Shown here piece after piece: positions 51,928 through 61,058 of a stretch of DNA of 64,000 nucleotides. The stretch covers positions 1-64,000 of the forward strand of contig SVHC01000006.1 in NCBI GenBank assembly GCA_015056055.1. Reading direction: 5' to 3'. The notes beneath the pieces were generated by a model. That model was not told the DNA's origin. It was given only the letters and a program-made list of their open reading frames with translations, and did no database searches. Within the stretch, counting starts at the first letter, position 1; every line of letters begins with the position of its first letter. This DNA comes from Clostridiales bacterium (GTDB lineage: Bacteria; Bacillota; Clostridia; Christensenellales; Aristaeellaceae). The translations under genes and the position numbers were made by a program.

Positions 51928-52986
51928 TCAGTCATTTAGATGTCCCACAAAAAAATTGTATCCTACGTCCTCTGCCGCCACTTCATGCACGCCTTCGCTT
52001 CGGTAGAAAAGCAGCTTATCGCGTGCTCCCAAGACCTCAAAATATTTTTCTGTTTCCGCATACTCTTCGCATGCCTGATCATATGGATACAACTCATCAT
52101 TCACGCCATTTTCAATATACAATGCTCTCGGCGCAATCAAAGCCGCGATCTCGGCTTCACCAAACATGAAAGCCGAATCCGGCCAGAACAAATCCGGCCT
52201 GCACATTTTTACCGGATCCTTAAACCGATCGAAGAAAGAGCACGAAACAAAAGCGCTTTTTATTCGCGTATCCGCAGCCGAAGCATACAGCGTGAAAAAT
52301 CCACCATACGAAAGACCCATCATGCCGATTTTCGTTTCATCAATCTTCTCATGGGCTATCAGGTAATCAATTGCGCATTCCACATTGTATATTTCCAATG
52401 CCATCATGCTTCCGCCCACGGCTTTCAGCTGAACGTCGAAGCGGTTTCTGTCCGCCGGGGTATTGATTCCCCTCTCTGCATCATTCCAAATCAGATTCTG
52501 CGGGCAGAACATCAGCATTCCGCCTTCCAGAAACCTGCCGCCGATGTTCTTGCACTGGTCGCATTTGTGTTCCCCATGTGCAATCAGATTTTCCACAAAA
52601 TAGCCGCCGCCCGGATGCTGGATAACAAGCGGACACCCTTCTTTGCGCACGGTCGGCTCATACAAAATTCCTTCATACCACATGCCCGGAAGTGTTTCGA
52701 AACTAAGCCGATATATCTTCACAAAGCCGGTTTCTTCCAGCAATTCCTTCTTATAGGGAACCGCTGTTCCTTCCCTGTATTCCGTCAGAGGCCATCCCAG
52801 CATCTGTATATATTGTCGGCGATATTCTTCCGTGCGGCCCTTCAGTTTTTCCGGCGAAATAAAGTCCCGCCGCTTCTGTTTGGCGGCTTCCACTCTTTCG
52901 GATACGACTTTCTGAATGCCGTTATAGTATAGATTTCTGGCTTCCTCGCCCCAGGAGCTTGTCAATTGCAGTTCCTGATACTTCAT
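51928..52986 (-). CDS. Alpha/beta hydrolase (acetyl-esterase type)
   Basis: This 352-residue hydrolase has nucleophile motif IGMMGLSYGGFFTLYAS, likely Asp near YIENGVNDELYP and His in FYRSEGVHEVAAE. The large N-terminal part (QHPGGGYFVENL) has the oxyanion HxGG-like segment. It resembles the dienelactone or acetyl-xylan esterase-type hydrolases found in glycan loci. ATG 52986 is set by GGAGGGG. It lies 25 nt upstream of the glycyl radical enzyme gene, in the same operon. Confidence 0.85.
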   Translation of the reverse strand: MKYQELQLTSSWGEEARNLYYNGIQKVVSERVEAAKQKRRDFISPEKLKGRTEEYRRQYIQMLGWPLTEYREGTAVPYKKELLEETGFVKIYRLSFETLPGMWYEGILYEPTVRKEGCPLVIQHPGGGYFVENLIAHGEHKCDQCKNIGGRFLEGGMLMFCPQNLIWNDAERGINTPADRNRFDVQLKAVGGSMMALEIYNVECAIDYLIAHEKIDETKIGMMGLSYGGFFTLYASAADTRIKSAFVSCSFFDRFKDPVKMCRPDLFWPDSAFMFGEAEIAALIAPRALYIENGVNDELYPYDQACEEYAETEKYFEVLGARDKLLFYRSEGVHEVAAEDVGYNFFVGHLND

Positions 52987-53015
52987 TTCCACCCCTCCGT
53001 TCAACCGTCGAATCG

Positions 53016-54227
53016 TCAGTCTTTCATCTGATCCCGGAAGTGATGAAAGTACATCACGCCGCCAGCCAGATAAATCGCCGCAGCAATGAGCATTGTCACA
53101 AAGGGATATACATCAATCATCCGTCCGAATGCCATTACCAGAATACAATTCACGCCGTTGCATGCCATCATGCGCAAAGAGGAAATCAGCGGAAGATCTT
53201 CCGATGCGGTAGAACGCAGTACGCCATTTGGAATCGCGCAATCCGAAATGCAGGTAAACAGCAGCAACACAAAATACAATGCCAAAAACCCGATTACCCC
53301 ATCGACAAACGGCACAAGCAAAAGGCATGCAATCTCAATCCCAAAGGGAACCAGAACCAGCCAGCCTGAACGAATCCGCTTGCACAGGCGCGCAAACAGC
53401 AAATTTCCCATAAGCTGCGCCGCAACGCCGACAACGATCAGATAGCCGCTTTGCGCCGCATTGAGCGCAACCCTTTGCATACCCACCATCGGAAAATAGT
53501 AAATACCCGTCATACCTGCGCCGCGCAAAAAGTGCGGCAGCATTCTCATAAGAAATGCCCTGTCCCTGATGCGTTCAAACAGCTGCCTGAATTGAATTCC
53601 GCCGTGAGAAGCGCTTTCCTGCGCCTCCTCGGGATTTTTTATCAGCCTGTAGCGCGTGCCAAACCATGCGGAAAGCACCATAAACAAAAACGCCACTGCA
53701 AAAAAGCCGATGTACGCCGCATTTCCGCTTTCCGGGGATATCATCGCTGCGCCAATAAGACTGATCGCCGCCGCAATCAGGCAACCAATACTGCCGCTTT
53801 TTCCGACAACCGAGCCATACTCGCTTCTCGGGAACAATCGCGGGATCACCGTAAACTCCGATGAATACTTAAATGCCAGAAAAATACAGTACAGCGCGTT
53901 TCCGCCCAGAATGAGCGCCAGCGCCGTCTTTCCGCCGAACAAACCGCTGATCAAAAGGCATGACGGATACAGCGCCATCAAAAATGCATTGATCAGCATG
54001 GTCTTATAATAGTCCCCGTTTTTCGGCCGAAAAAGTGAAAACAAAAAGTAGGCACACATGGCAAAAGCCGTACTGACCGCGCCCAGTGAAGCCACATCTT
54101 CCGTCCCAAGTCCCAGATTCAGCATAAATGACTGTATGTAGCCATTGGAGATCAAGTTGACTGCCGTTGTATAGGACAGCATCGACAACACAAACAGTGT
54201 TTTGTTGCCAAAGGCTCTCTTTGTCAT
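53016..54227 (-). CDS. MFS-type transporter
   Basis: This 403-residue protein has about twelve hydrophobic segments. The N-terminal half begins FVLSMLSYTTAVNLISNGYI and a central charged loop lies at about 190-215 (KNPEEAQESASHGG). It looks like a GPH/MFS-type sugar or glycoside permease. The operon with an esterase and a glycyl radical enzyme suggests uptake of the compound they process. A TTGACG/TATATT promoter lies upstream. Confidence 0.85.
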   Translation of the reverse strand: MTKRAFGNKTLFVLSMLSYTTAVNLISNGYIQSFMLNLGLGTEDVASLGAVSTAFAMCAYFLFSLFRPKNGDYYKTMLINAFLMALYPSCLLISGLFGGKTALALILGGNALYCIFLAFKYSSEFTVIPRLFPRSEYGSVVGKSGSIGCLIAAAISLIGAAMISPESGNAAYIGFFAVAFLFMVLSAWFGTRYRLIKNPEEAQESASHGGIQFRQLFERIRDRAFLMRMLPHFLRGAGMTGIYYFPMVGMQRVALNAAQSGYLIVVGVAAQLMGNLLFARLCKRIRSGWLVLVPFGIEIACLLLVPFVDGVIGFLALYFVLLLFTCISDCAIPNGVLRSTASEDLPLISSLRMMACNGVNCILVMAFGRMIDVYPFVTMLIAAAIYLAGGVMYFHHFRDQMKD

Positions 54228-54287
54228 ATGTTATACGGCCTTTCTGTAATTTCATCACGCATTTATCATACTTCTGCGCACAGATAC

Positions 54288-54316
54288 AATATAGCAAAAA
54301 AAGCAAAATGCGTCAA
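54288..54316 (-). promoter_or_regulatory. Promoter for the MFS-esterase-GRE operon
   Basis: Minus strand TTGACG, 17 bp, TATATT. Confidence 0.78.
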
Positions 54317-54392
54317 TCGCTTTAAGTACCCGTCCGTCTTAAAATCATATCTATCCGAAAGTCAGGAATATGCCACAGGATACAGATTTCAA

Positions 54393-54421
54393 TGGACTTC
54401 ATGAAAAATATGCGCTATAAT
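54393..54421 (+). promoter_or_regulatory. Promoter for the TIR/RyR operon
   Basis: TGGACT, 17 bp, TATAAT, 35 nt before the ATG. Confidence 0.6.
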
Positions 54422-54456
54422 AATTGTATACCTTCAAATATCAAAAGGAGGATCGT

Positions 54457-57400
54457 ATGGATCGATCATACATTGCCTTTATCAGTTATAAGCATACGGA
54501 GCGCGACGCGGCAATTGCCAAGCTGATCCATACGCTGATTGAAAACTATGTAGTTCCAAAGGCGCTGCGAACAAACGGCAAAAAGCTTGGAATCGTTTTT
54601 CGCGATGAAGAAGAATTGCCGATCGCAAGCAACCTGTCGGAAACCATCTGCTCCGCGTTGGACGCAACGCGCTATCTGATCGTCATCTGTTCGAAGGAAT
54701 CCAAAAAATCCGTCTGGGTTTCCCGCGAGGTCAATTACTTTCTCCGCAATCACGATGCTGACAGTGTCTTTGTTGTCCTTGTTGACGGGGAACCGGACGA
54801 TGTATTCCCCCATGAGCTGACCTATGTTCGTGACAAGAAAACAGGTATATATCAGAATGTAGAACCGCTTGCACTGGATGTCCGCGCAGACAGCACTGCT
54901 GCCGCACTTAAGAAAGTCAAAATGCATATCAGGAAATTATATGCAGGCATGCTTGGCTGTTCCTATGACAATCTGGTTCATCGTGAAAAGGCACGCAAAC
55001 TTAGGCGCATTGCAGCGCTGTCAACGCTCGGCATGCTATTCGCCGGTTGCTTTATCGGCATGCTCTTCGTCAAAAACAGGGAACTTTCTCAAAAGAATAA
55101 CGAACTGACCACCGCAATCGAGCTTGCTCTCAACAGAGAATCCAAACTATTGGTGGAACAGGCAGATGAAGCTCTGCAGAACAGGGATATTGCCGCAGCC
55201 CTAAAATACGCAAGCGATGCTCTCTATTCCGAAGATATCGAACGCCCGTATTATGCTCCCGCCGAGCGTGTACTCTTTCAGGCGGCTGATGTACTGCACG
55301 AAAATGCGCCCGCCATTCTGCTTTCAAAAATTGCACTCCACCATTACGCCCCGATCGAAACACTTACCTATTCCGCAGACGGCAGCGCAGTATACACAAT
55401 AGATGTCTACGGCACGGTAAGCTGCTTTGATTCAGCCTCAGGAGATTTGCTTTGGGATGTAAATCTCCCGGAGCGCGAGTTCAACAGGGCTGCAGCACCT
55501 CAAATCCTGTACGATAGCAAAAACAGCCTTGTCGCCTGCTATTACGATGATATTCTTTCCGGTTTGGACGCAACGACAGGAAATATTGCATGGCGGGTCG
55601 AATTGGAAAATACTGTCGCATGCGGATTTTTCTTCGACGAAGCAGAACACAAGTTAGCGTACATTGAGGAACTGCTAACGCAGCCTTGCGAATACAACTT
55701 CGTCACTGTTTCAACCCATGACGGCAGTATACTGCATAAAATCTTATTGCCAATAAATACCACAAGCGGAAGCTACAATTTTGCCGGAGCTTTTGCCGGG
55801 TCTGATATGTTTGCAGGGACGGTATTTAAAACAGAAGAAGGCAGCACAAAATCACTTTTCTATACCGTTGATCTTTCGAAAAATGCAGTGACCTTTGCAG
55901 AAAACACATCCGCGATCAACGCTTCGAATCATATGCGCACGTTCTGCGTTGGCAACAACCGGGCACTTGTTTTAGGCTATCAGCCTCATGAGCTGTTTCT
56001 GCAATGTTTTGACCTGACAACGAACACTCTCCTATGGGAAAGCGCAACCAACGTCGAAGGCTCCGTATCCGAGTATTCCGACTGCTATATTGTTCCAAAC
56101 GCAAACTGCTTGATTCTTGCCGTCGGCAATTGCATGTGCGTGATTAACAGCGAAAGCGGCGAATTCGAATCTTCCATAACACGCCATTCCGCTATCGTTA
56201 AAATGCTTCCACTTAGAAACTCCATGTTCAGCCTTGTTCTGGCCAACGGTCAATATGCCGTGGGATGGAACACCAATTCCGGCATTCTGTACGATTCGCT
56301 TCTCTCTTCTGTATCCATTGACCTGCCGGATGTTTCTGAAGTGTTTTTTCACAACGGCGGCATCATCCAACCGCATTTCACAGAAAATGTATATGATGGA
56401 CTTACCAGTCTGCCGCCACAGGAGGGCGGAGGCAGCATAACCTACCTTTCCAAGGACAGGTGTACCGCCTATGTAACATCTGCGCTGCCTGCCGTAGCGT
56501 TGTCTGAGAGTATTCCCATTACTGCCGAAAATTCCGTTCCCCTCAAGGTGGGAGACTTCATTGATGAGCACCCGCAAGGCAATGTTCTTATGATTCCGTC
56601 CTCCTTTGCATCAGAATCTGTTTTTGTCATAGTGGATACCGAAAACCATACTCTCAAAACCATTCCCAGCCCCGATAATATGACACGGTATGATACAATT
56701 GCCCACCTGAGCAAAGATTGCCGGAATATCCTTACATGCACAAAATCCGGTGATATTCAGCGCATTGACATGAACGGCAATGCTTCTGTCCTTTCAGACC
56801 GCGAAACGATTACGCTGCAAGTTGCAGACACCGAGACCTATGTGGTTTCTTTCACCAGGTCGGATGCCGCACGACTGATATCGAGCGGACAAATCGTCAC
56901 GGCAAGAAGCGATGGAAAAAGTCTCACTTTCTGGCTGGACGGTGACAACGAAACTTCCGTCTTGTTTCCGGAAGATGTTTGCTGCCTGTCTACCGGCACG
57001 CGCTCGATTTACTCCATGCTGCATGCAGGAGAAAACGGACTGATTCTTCTGGCCGATTTTCTTTCCGAAAATGCAGAAGAAGTTGAAAATTTTGTCGTAT
57101 ATGACCTGCATGCACAGAAGTGGAAACTGATTCCGGATGTCGCCCGTGGTACGGATGAGCGCCTGATTGTTTTTGCGCAGAACTTGCCCTTATTTGCAGT
57201 CTATGATGCCGACATGAATATACGCTTGTATGACTATGATACTGCAGCGCCGGTACAATGCATCCGCACCGAACTTCCACCGCGGTCTATTCATAGCATC
57301 GGAATGCTTATGGATGATCAGTATATGTATGTCCTGTCCTATGATGGTCAGTTTATGCTTTACCGCACAGCAACGGGCCAAATGGTGTTTCGTACAGTAT

Positions 57401-57672
57401 TGGTCTCAGCCGTTGATACTAACATCTTTTCAAGTTGGTTTGACTCGGAAAACAGCCGCCTGTATATATGTGTTAAGGACAACGCCATCTGTATCGATGT
57501 ACGCTCATGGGAAGAGCTTTTCAGCGTGAAGGATTTCAAGTTCTACAGTTCTGCACAGAATGAAGTTTACACATACAGCTATGATGCGGCAATTTCCGGC
57601 AATTCTCTGAAGGCAATTCCGATTCCCACCACATCGGAGCTGATTCATATGTCACTGGACGCCCTCCACTAA
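54457..57672 (+). CDS. TIR domain, transmembrane helix and beta-propeller protein
   Basis: This 1071-residue protein has an N-terminal TIR domain (about 1-150): YIAFISYKHTERD, the IVFRDEEELP loop and SVWVSREVNYF, whose Glu91 aligns with the catalytic Glu of NAD-consuming TIRs. One transmembrane helix lies at about 186-205. A helical neck (ALKYASDALY) follows, then about 750 residues of WD40/PQQ-like beta-propeller repeats (for example SADGSAVYTIDVYGTVSCFD). TIR would be cytoplasmic and the propeller on the other face, or both on one face if the helix is re-entrant. The start has AAGGAGGATC. The RyR-domain gene follows. Confidence 0.9.
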   Translation: MDRSYIAFISYKHTERDAAIAKLIHTLIENYVVPKALRTNGKKLGIVFRDEEELPIASNLSETICSALDATRYLIVICSKESKKSVWVSREVNYFLRNHDADSVFVVLVDGEPDDVFPHELTYVRDKKTGIYQNVEPLALDVRADSTAAALKKVKMHIRKLYAGMLGCSYDNLVHREKARKLRRIAALSTLGMLFAGCFIGMLFVKNRELSQKNNELTTAIELALNRESKLLVEQADEALQNRDIAAALKYASDALYSEDIERPYYAPAERVLFQAADVLHENAPAILLSKIALHHYAPIETLTYSADGSAVYTIDVYGTVSCFDSASGDLLWDVNLPEREFNRAAAPQILYDSKNSLVACYYDDILSGLDATTGNIAWRVELENTVACGFFFDEAEHKLAYIEELLTQPCEYNFVTVSTHDGSILHKILLPINTTSGSYNFAGAFAGSDMFAGTVFKTEEGSTKSLFYTVDLSKNAVTFAENTSAINASNHMRTFCVGNNRALVLGYQPHELFLQCFDLTTNTLLWESATNVEGSVSEYSDCYIVPNANCLILAVGNCMCVINSESGEFESSITRHSAIVKMLPLRNSMFSLVLANGQYAVGWNTNSGILYDSLLSSVSIDLPDVSEVFFHNGGIIQPHFTENVYDGLTSLPPQEGGGSITYLSKDRCTAYVTSALPAVALSESIPITAENSVPLKVGDFIDEHPQGNVLMIPSSFASESVFVIVDTENHTLKTIPSPDNMTRYDTIAHLSKDCRNILTCTKSGDIQRIDMNGNASVLSDRETITLQVADTETYVVSFTRSDAARLISSGQIVTARSDGKSLTFWLDGDNETSVLFPEDVCCLSTGTRSIYSMLHAGENGLILLADFLSENAEEVENFVVYDLHAQKWKLIPDVARGTDERLIVFAQNLPLFAVYDADMNIRLYDYDTAAPVQCIRTELPPRSIHSIGMLMDDQYMYVLSYDGQFMLYRTATGQMVFRTVLVSAVDTNIFSSWFDSENSRLYICVKDNAICIDVRSWEELFSVKDFKFYSSAQNEVYTYSYDAAISGNSLKAIPIPTTSELIHMSLDALH

Positions 57673-57735
57673 AACTGTCGCAAAACCGCAAACAAAATGA
57701 TTACGCGCCGAATGCGCAGAAGTACAGGAGCAACT

Positions 57736-59592
57736 ATGTTTACGATTGCAATTGTTGTTATTGCTGCAGCAAGTCTCTTCGCTGCCGTGCTGAATCTGTC
57801 CACCGAAAGCCGTTTTAAGAAGCGGGTTAAGAACGTATTTTTCACCTTATCCCTGCTGTTTGGTCTTCTCTTGTACGGCTACGGCTATTCGTATGTATCT
57901 GAGTCCATTCCGATTGCGGTAATACATACGATCATGTCCGTCTGCCAGATGTTCGCCGGCGCAAACGATTTGGGCGCTATTCAGGAAGCCCCGCTCTTTT
58001 CGCTGAATTGGGGAATTCTTGTTTTTTGGCTCATGCATTTTATGGCGTTTTATGTCACGGCCGATGTTGCCGCCACAACGCTTGGCAGCAAACTTCTGCG
58101 TCGAATCCGCATTGCACTTTCCAGACGCGGGACGCTGCTTTTGATCTACGGAATAAATGACAACTCCCTTGCATACGGCAAAATGCACAGCCGCGATCTG
58201 CGCCGATCGGTTGTATTTATCGGTCGGGCTACACCGGCCCAGGAATCGGCCATCAATAATGTCGGCAGCGTTCTGGAAAAAACCAACGATCAGCCGGATG
58301 CCGCATTGCTGCGCAGATTTGGAATCCGCCCCGGCAAGCGTCATATCGAGGTTGCTGTTCTTCATGAAGACGGCGCAAAAAATCTGGATTTTTCCCGGAA
58401 GTTACTGGAAACTTTTAAGAAGGCCGGGATCCTCACAGATCAGACTACACTGCTTATGCGGAATGTGGACGAAGACCTCGCCTGTTCTCTTATTGCTTCG
58501 AAAAATACATATGGCTATGGCAGCGTTATGGCCTTTGACGAATACAAGCTTGCCGCCCGCCTGATGGTGCAAAAGCTGCCGCCGTGCGAAACCATTCGTT
58601 TTGACAACAACGCACGCGCTCAGGAAGATTTCGGCGTACTGATGGTCGGCTTCGGGCAAATGGGACGTGCTGCGCTGAATGCCCTTGTAATGAACGGTCA
58701 GTTCTGCGGAAGCACCTTTCATGCCGATATCTTTGACCCCAATCCGCAGAATGGCGCACTGTACGACCACGAAATTCTCAAACAATATACTATTCGCTTT
58801 CACAAAAGCAACGGACGATCCGAAGCCATTTATGCCTTCCTCAGCGAGCGCAAAAATTCCATTCACTATATCGTCGTTTGCACGGGCGACGAGAAAACAA
58901 ACAATGAGATCGCATCCGATCTCCGGCATTGGCTGCTGGAACGCGGTTCAAAGCCTCTTATTGTACAATGCACGGAGCGCGGCATCGTATTCGGACAGCC
59001 CGGAGAAACCGATTACATGCGGCACAATATTTATGGAAGCGATGCACTGGATATCGAACGCATCGACCGGATGGCTATGGCGATCAATCACGCCTACTGC
59101 CGTTCTTCCGGAAAAACGGCTCAGGAAAACTGGAAGCATTGCGATTATTTCAGCAGAATGAGCAGCCGCGCTTCCGCCGACTTTTACCCCGCCTTGCTCA
59201 CAGCATCCGGAAAAACCGCCCTGCAGGCTGAAACAGGAGATTGGCCGCCGCATAGCGAAGCGCTTGAAAATCTGGCCATCTCTGAGCATTTGCGCTGGTG
59301 CGCCTTCCATTATGTAATGGGATTCCGCCCGATGAGCGAATCAGAATACTCTCAGCGTGCTGCCCGGTACCAAATGGATATTCAGGAAAAAGGCGCATCT
59401 TCCCTGCGTATCAGCAAGGATATGCAGAACAAAAAACACGCCTGTCTGATTCCATGGGAAGAATTGGATCAGCTTTCCGCTCAGGAAAACGCCGTAACCG
59501 GTGGCCATGTTGATTATAAACAAATGGACCGCAATAACATACTGGCTCTTCCGGACATACTGGCATCCCTGCGTGAAATGCAGAAAAAATGA
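57736..59592 (+). CDS. Membrane protein with TrkA-N-like Rossmann folds and a RyR domain
   Basis: This 618-residue protein has three N-terminal hydrophobic segments (about 3-20, 33-52 and 90-112). A first nucleotide-binding-like fold follows (LLLIYGINDNSLAYGKM), then a second with GxGxxG (VLMVGFGQMGRAALNAL). A C-terminal RyR-like region runs from about 505 (ISEHLRWCAFHYVMGFRP, KKHACLIPWEELDQL, NNILALPDIL). No K+ selectivity filter (TVGYG) is seen. ATG 57736 has CAGGAG six bases upstream. An earlier ATG at 57697 lacks one. It is clearly in an operon with the TIR gene, probably as sensor or membrane effector of its signal. Confidence 0.85.
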   Translation: MFTIAIVVIAAASLFAAVLNLSTESRFKKRVKNVFFTLSLLFGLLLYGYGYSYVSESIPIAVIHTIMSVCQMFAGANDLGAIQEAPLFSLNWGILVFWLMHFMAFYVTADVAATTLGSKLLRRIRIALSRRGTLLLIYGINDNSLAYGKMHSRDLRRSVVFIGRATPAQESAINNVGSVLEKTNDQPDAALLRRFGIRPGKRHIEVAVLHEDGAKNLDFSRKLLETFKKAGILTDQTTLLMRNVDEDLACSLIASKNTYGYGSVMAFDEYKLAARLMVQKLPPCETIRFDNNARAQEDFGVLMVGFGQMGRAALNALVMNGQFCGSTFHADIFDPNPQNGALYDHEILKQYTIRFHKSNGRSEAIYAFLSERKNSIHYIVVCTGDEKTNNEIASDLRHWLLERGSKPLIVQCTERGIVFGQPGETDYMRHNIYGSDALDIERIDRMAMAINHAYCRSSGKTAQENWKHCDYFSRMSSRASADFYPALLTASGKTALQAETGDWPPHSEALENLAISEHLRWCAFHYVMGFRPMSESEYSQRAARYQMDIQEKGASSLRISKDMQNKKHACLIPWEELDQLSAQENAVTGGHVDYKQMDRNNILALPDILASLREMQKK

Positions 59593-59604
59593 GCACCTGC
59601 ACAA

Positions 59605-59646
59605 AAACAGATCACGCCCACAAAAACGGGCGTGATCTGTTTTTTT
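59605..59646 (+). terminator. Terminator of the TIR/RyR operon
   Basis: Perfect 15-bp stem AAACAGATCACGCCC with an 8-nt loop and TTTT. Confidence 0.92.
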
Positions 59647-59753
59647 AGGTCGCCATCAGATTTCTCCAGCAGAACCGGCTATCAAAAATCCAACCATATC
59701 AGTGCGAAGGCATTGCAAAAGAAGGAATGTACAAACAGGGTATTCAGACGAAA

Positions 59754-60509
59754 TTAAAGAAATACGGCAGGTTTCTTATAACCGGAAGCATTCGCATGCA
59801 GCATCTTTCCAATCATGTCCATGAATGCCTCGGGCAGTGCTCGGCAGTGCACAGGACATACCTGAACGCAGCGCATGCAGTTGATGCAAGCATCATTTAT
59901 GGTCTTTGCGGGCTCATCCGCGGGAATGGCACTTACGGGACATTGTTCTGCGCAAATGTTGCACCGGATGCAATTTTCATCGGCCGCAGGATGGTATGCG
60001 GAAGGTTTCAGTTCCTTATAGGGATGCTTTCCAGGAACCTGAACCGGCGCCGCATCGTCTGCTTTTTTCATCACGTCAGTGCCAAACTGCCGTGCAAGCT
60101 TGGTGTCTTCCGCATCAGGGCGCGCCGCAGCAATGGAACTCAGCATGGAGTGTTCCGCAATAAAGGCAGCACCAGCAATTACGCAGAACCCGTTTGCTTC
60201 CAATGCATCGCGGGTTTCCAGAAGCGCGTCGTCATATTCACGATTGCCATACACCACCACGGCAACAGCCTTCTGACCGTTTCCTTTTATCGCAGCCAGC
60301 CTTTCCAGCGCAACCTGCGGAACCCTTCCCGCAAACACAGGCAGAACCGCCATAAGACCATCGTTCGTGCCCAAAGTGGCTTTAGCGTCCGTTTTCGTCA
60401 AATCCATCTCTTCAACCGTTGTTCCAAAGCCTGCGGCAATTGCATCGGCAACCCGTTTGGTGCCGCCGGTAGGGCTGAAATGCGCAACGATCCACTTTTC
60501 GATATTCAT
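59754..60509 (-). CDS. EFR1-type flavodoxin-ferredoxin protein
   Basis: This 251-residue protein has an N-terminal flavodoxin-like domain (FSPTGGTKRVADAIAAGF is the FMN phosphate loop; VVVYGNREYDDALLE). A C-terminal ferredoxin with two 4Fe-4S clusters follows (CIRCNICAEQCP and CINCMRCVQVCP). It carries electrons for an unknown partner, perhaps a radical SAM enzyme or reductase. ATG 60509 is preceded by GGAGG; the TTG two codons upstream is less likely. Confidence 0.92.
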   Translation of the reverse strand: MNIEKWIVAHFSPTGGTKRVADAIAAGFGTTVEEMDLTKTDAKATLGTNDGLMAVLPVFAGRVPQVALERLAAIKGNGQKAVAVVVYGNREYDDALLETRDALEANGFCVIAGAAFIAEHSMLSSIAAARPDAEDTKLARQFGTDVMKKADDAAPVQVPGKHPYKELKPSAYHPAADENCIRCNICAEQCPVSAIPADEPAKTINDACINCMRCVQVCPVHCRALPEAFMDMIGKMLHANASGYKKPAVFL

Positions 60510-60538
60510 ATCCAAACCTCCATATCTTCCGCTTTCGT

Positions 60539-60886
60539 TTAGAAAATCCAGTTTATCTCATCAAAGCCAAATTCGCATATTTGGGACGAAGGCGTTGTGC
60601 GCCACACAATATCCTTGTGATGCCGTTTGAAATATTCCGCATCGCCGAATATCGACGATATGCTTGATTTTTGTACGATCCTGACCACAGCGTTTTCACC
60701 CTGATACCTTTCATCCAGTGCAAAAACAAACGGCGCGTAAATCCTTTCTGCAAGCAGGTGTTCATCAATATACACAGCTGTATAAAGTTCTGTACCGCTG
60801 ATCTCAATGTCTTTAGCCCCTCTGGGTACCGTTACTGTTCTTCTGAATTCAACCGTACCAAAGGAATATCTGCCGCATCGGTTCAA
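60539..60886 (-). CDS. Short beta-sandwich protein resembling a glycosidase C-terminal fragment
   Basis: This predicted 115-residue protein (TTG start, weak GAGG site) looks like the accessory beta-sandwich end of a GH2-like glycosidase (TAVYIDEHLLAERIYAPFVF). No catalytic domain is present upstream. It has a well-formed promoter just upstream, so it may be expressed. It may instead be the decayed remnant of a larger gene. It lies 29 nt upstream of the EFR1 gene in the same direction. Confidence 0.5.
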   Translation of the reverse strand: MNRCGRYSFGTVEFRRTVTVPRGAKDIEISGTELYTAVYIDEHLLAERIYAPFVFALDERYQGENAVVRIVQKSSISSIFGDAEYFKRHHKDIVWRTTPSSQICEFGFDEINWIF

Positions 60887-60900
60887 CCTGTAATAACCTC

Positions 60901-60929
60901 ATTATACCACATGCTTATGTTTGCATCAA
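60901..60929 (-). promoter_or_regulatory. Promoter for the short protein and EFR1 gene
   Basis: Minus strand TTGATG, 17 bp, TATAAT. Confidence 0.7.
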
Positions 60930-60995
60930 ACAATTACTCTTCCGCTTTTTCCTCTGCAAACTGACGGAATGCAGCCGCCTTCTTATTCAAAAAAC

Positions 60996-61024
60996 TTGAT
61001 TTTCCCCTCCGGTCATGCTATCCT
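60996..61024 (+). promoter_or_regulatory. Promoter for the second MFS transporter
   Basis: TTGATT, 17 bp, TATCCT. Confidence 0.6.
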
Positions 61025-61058
61025 AAACATAGCAATTGACTACAAAGGAAGATGCAAT

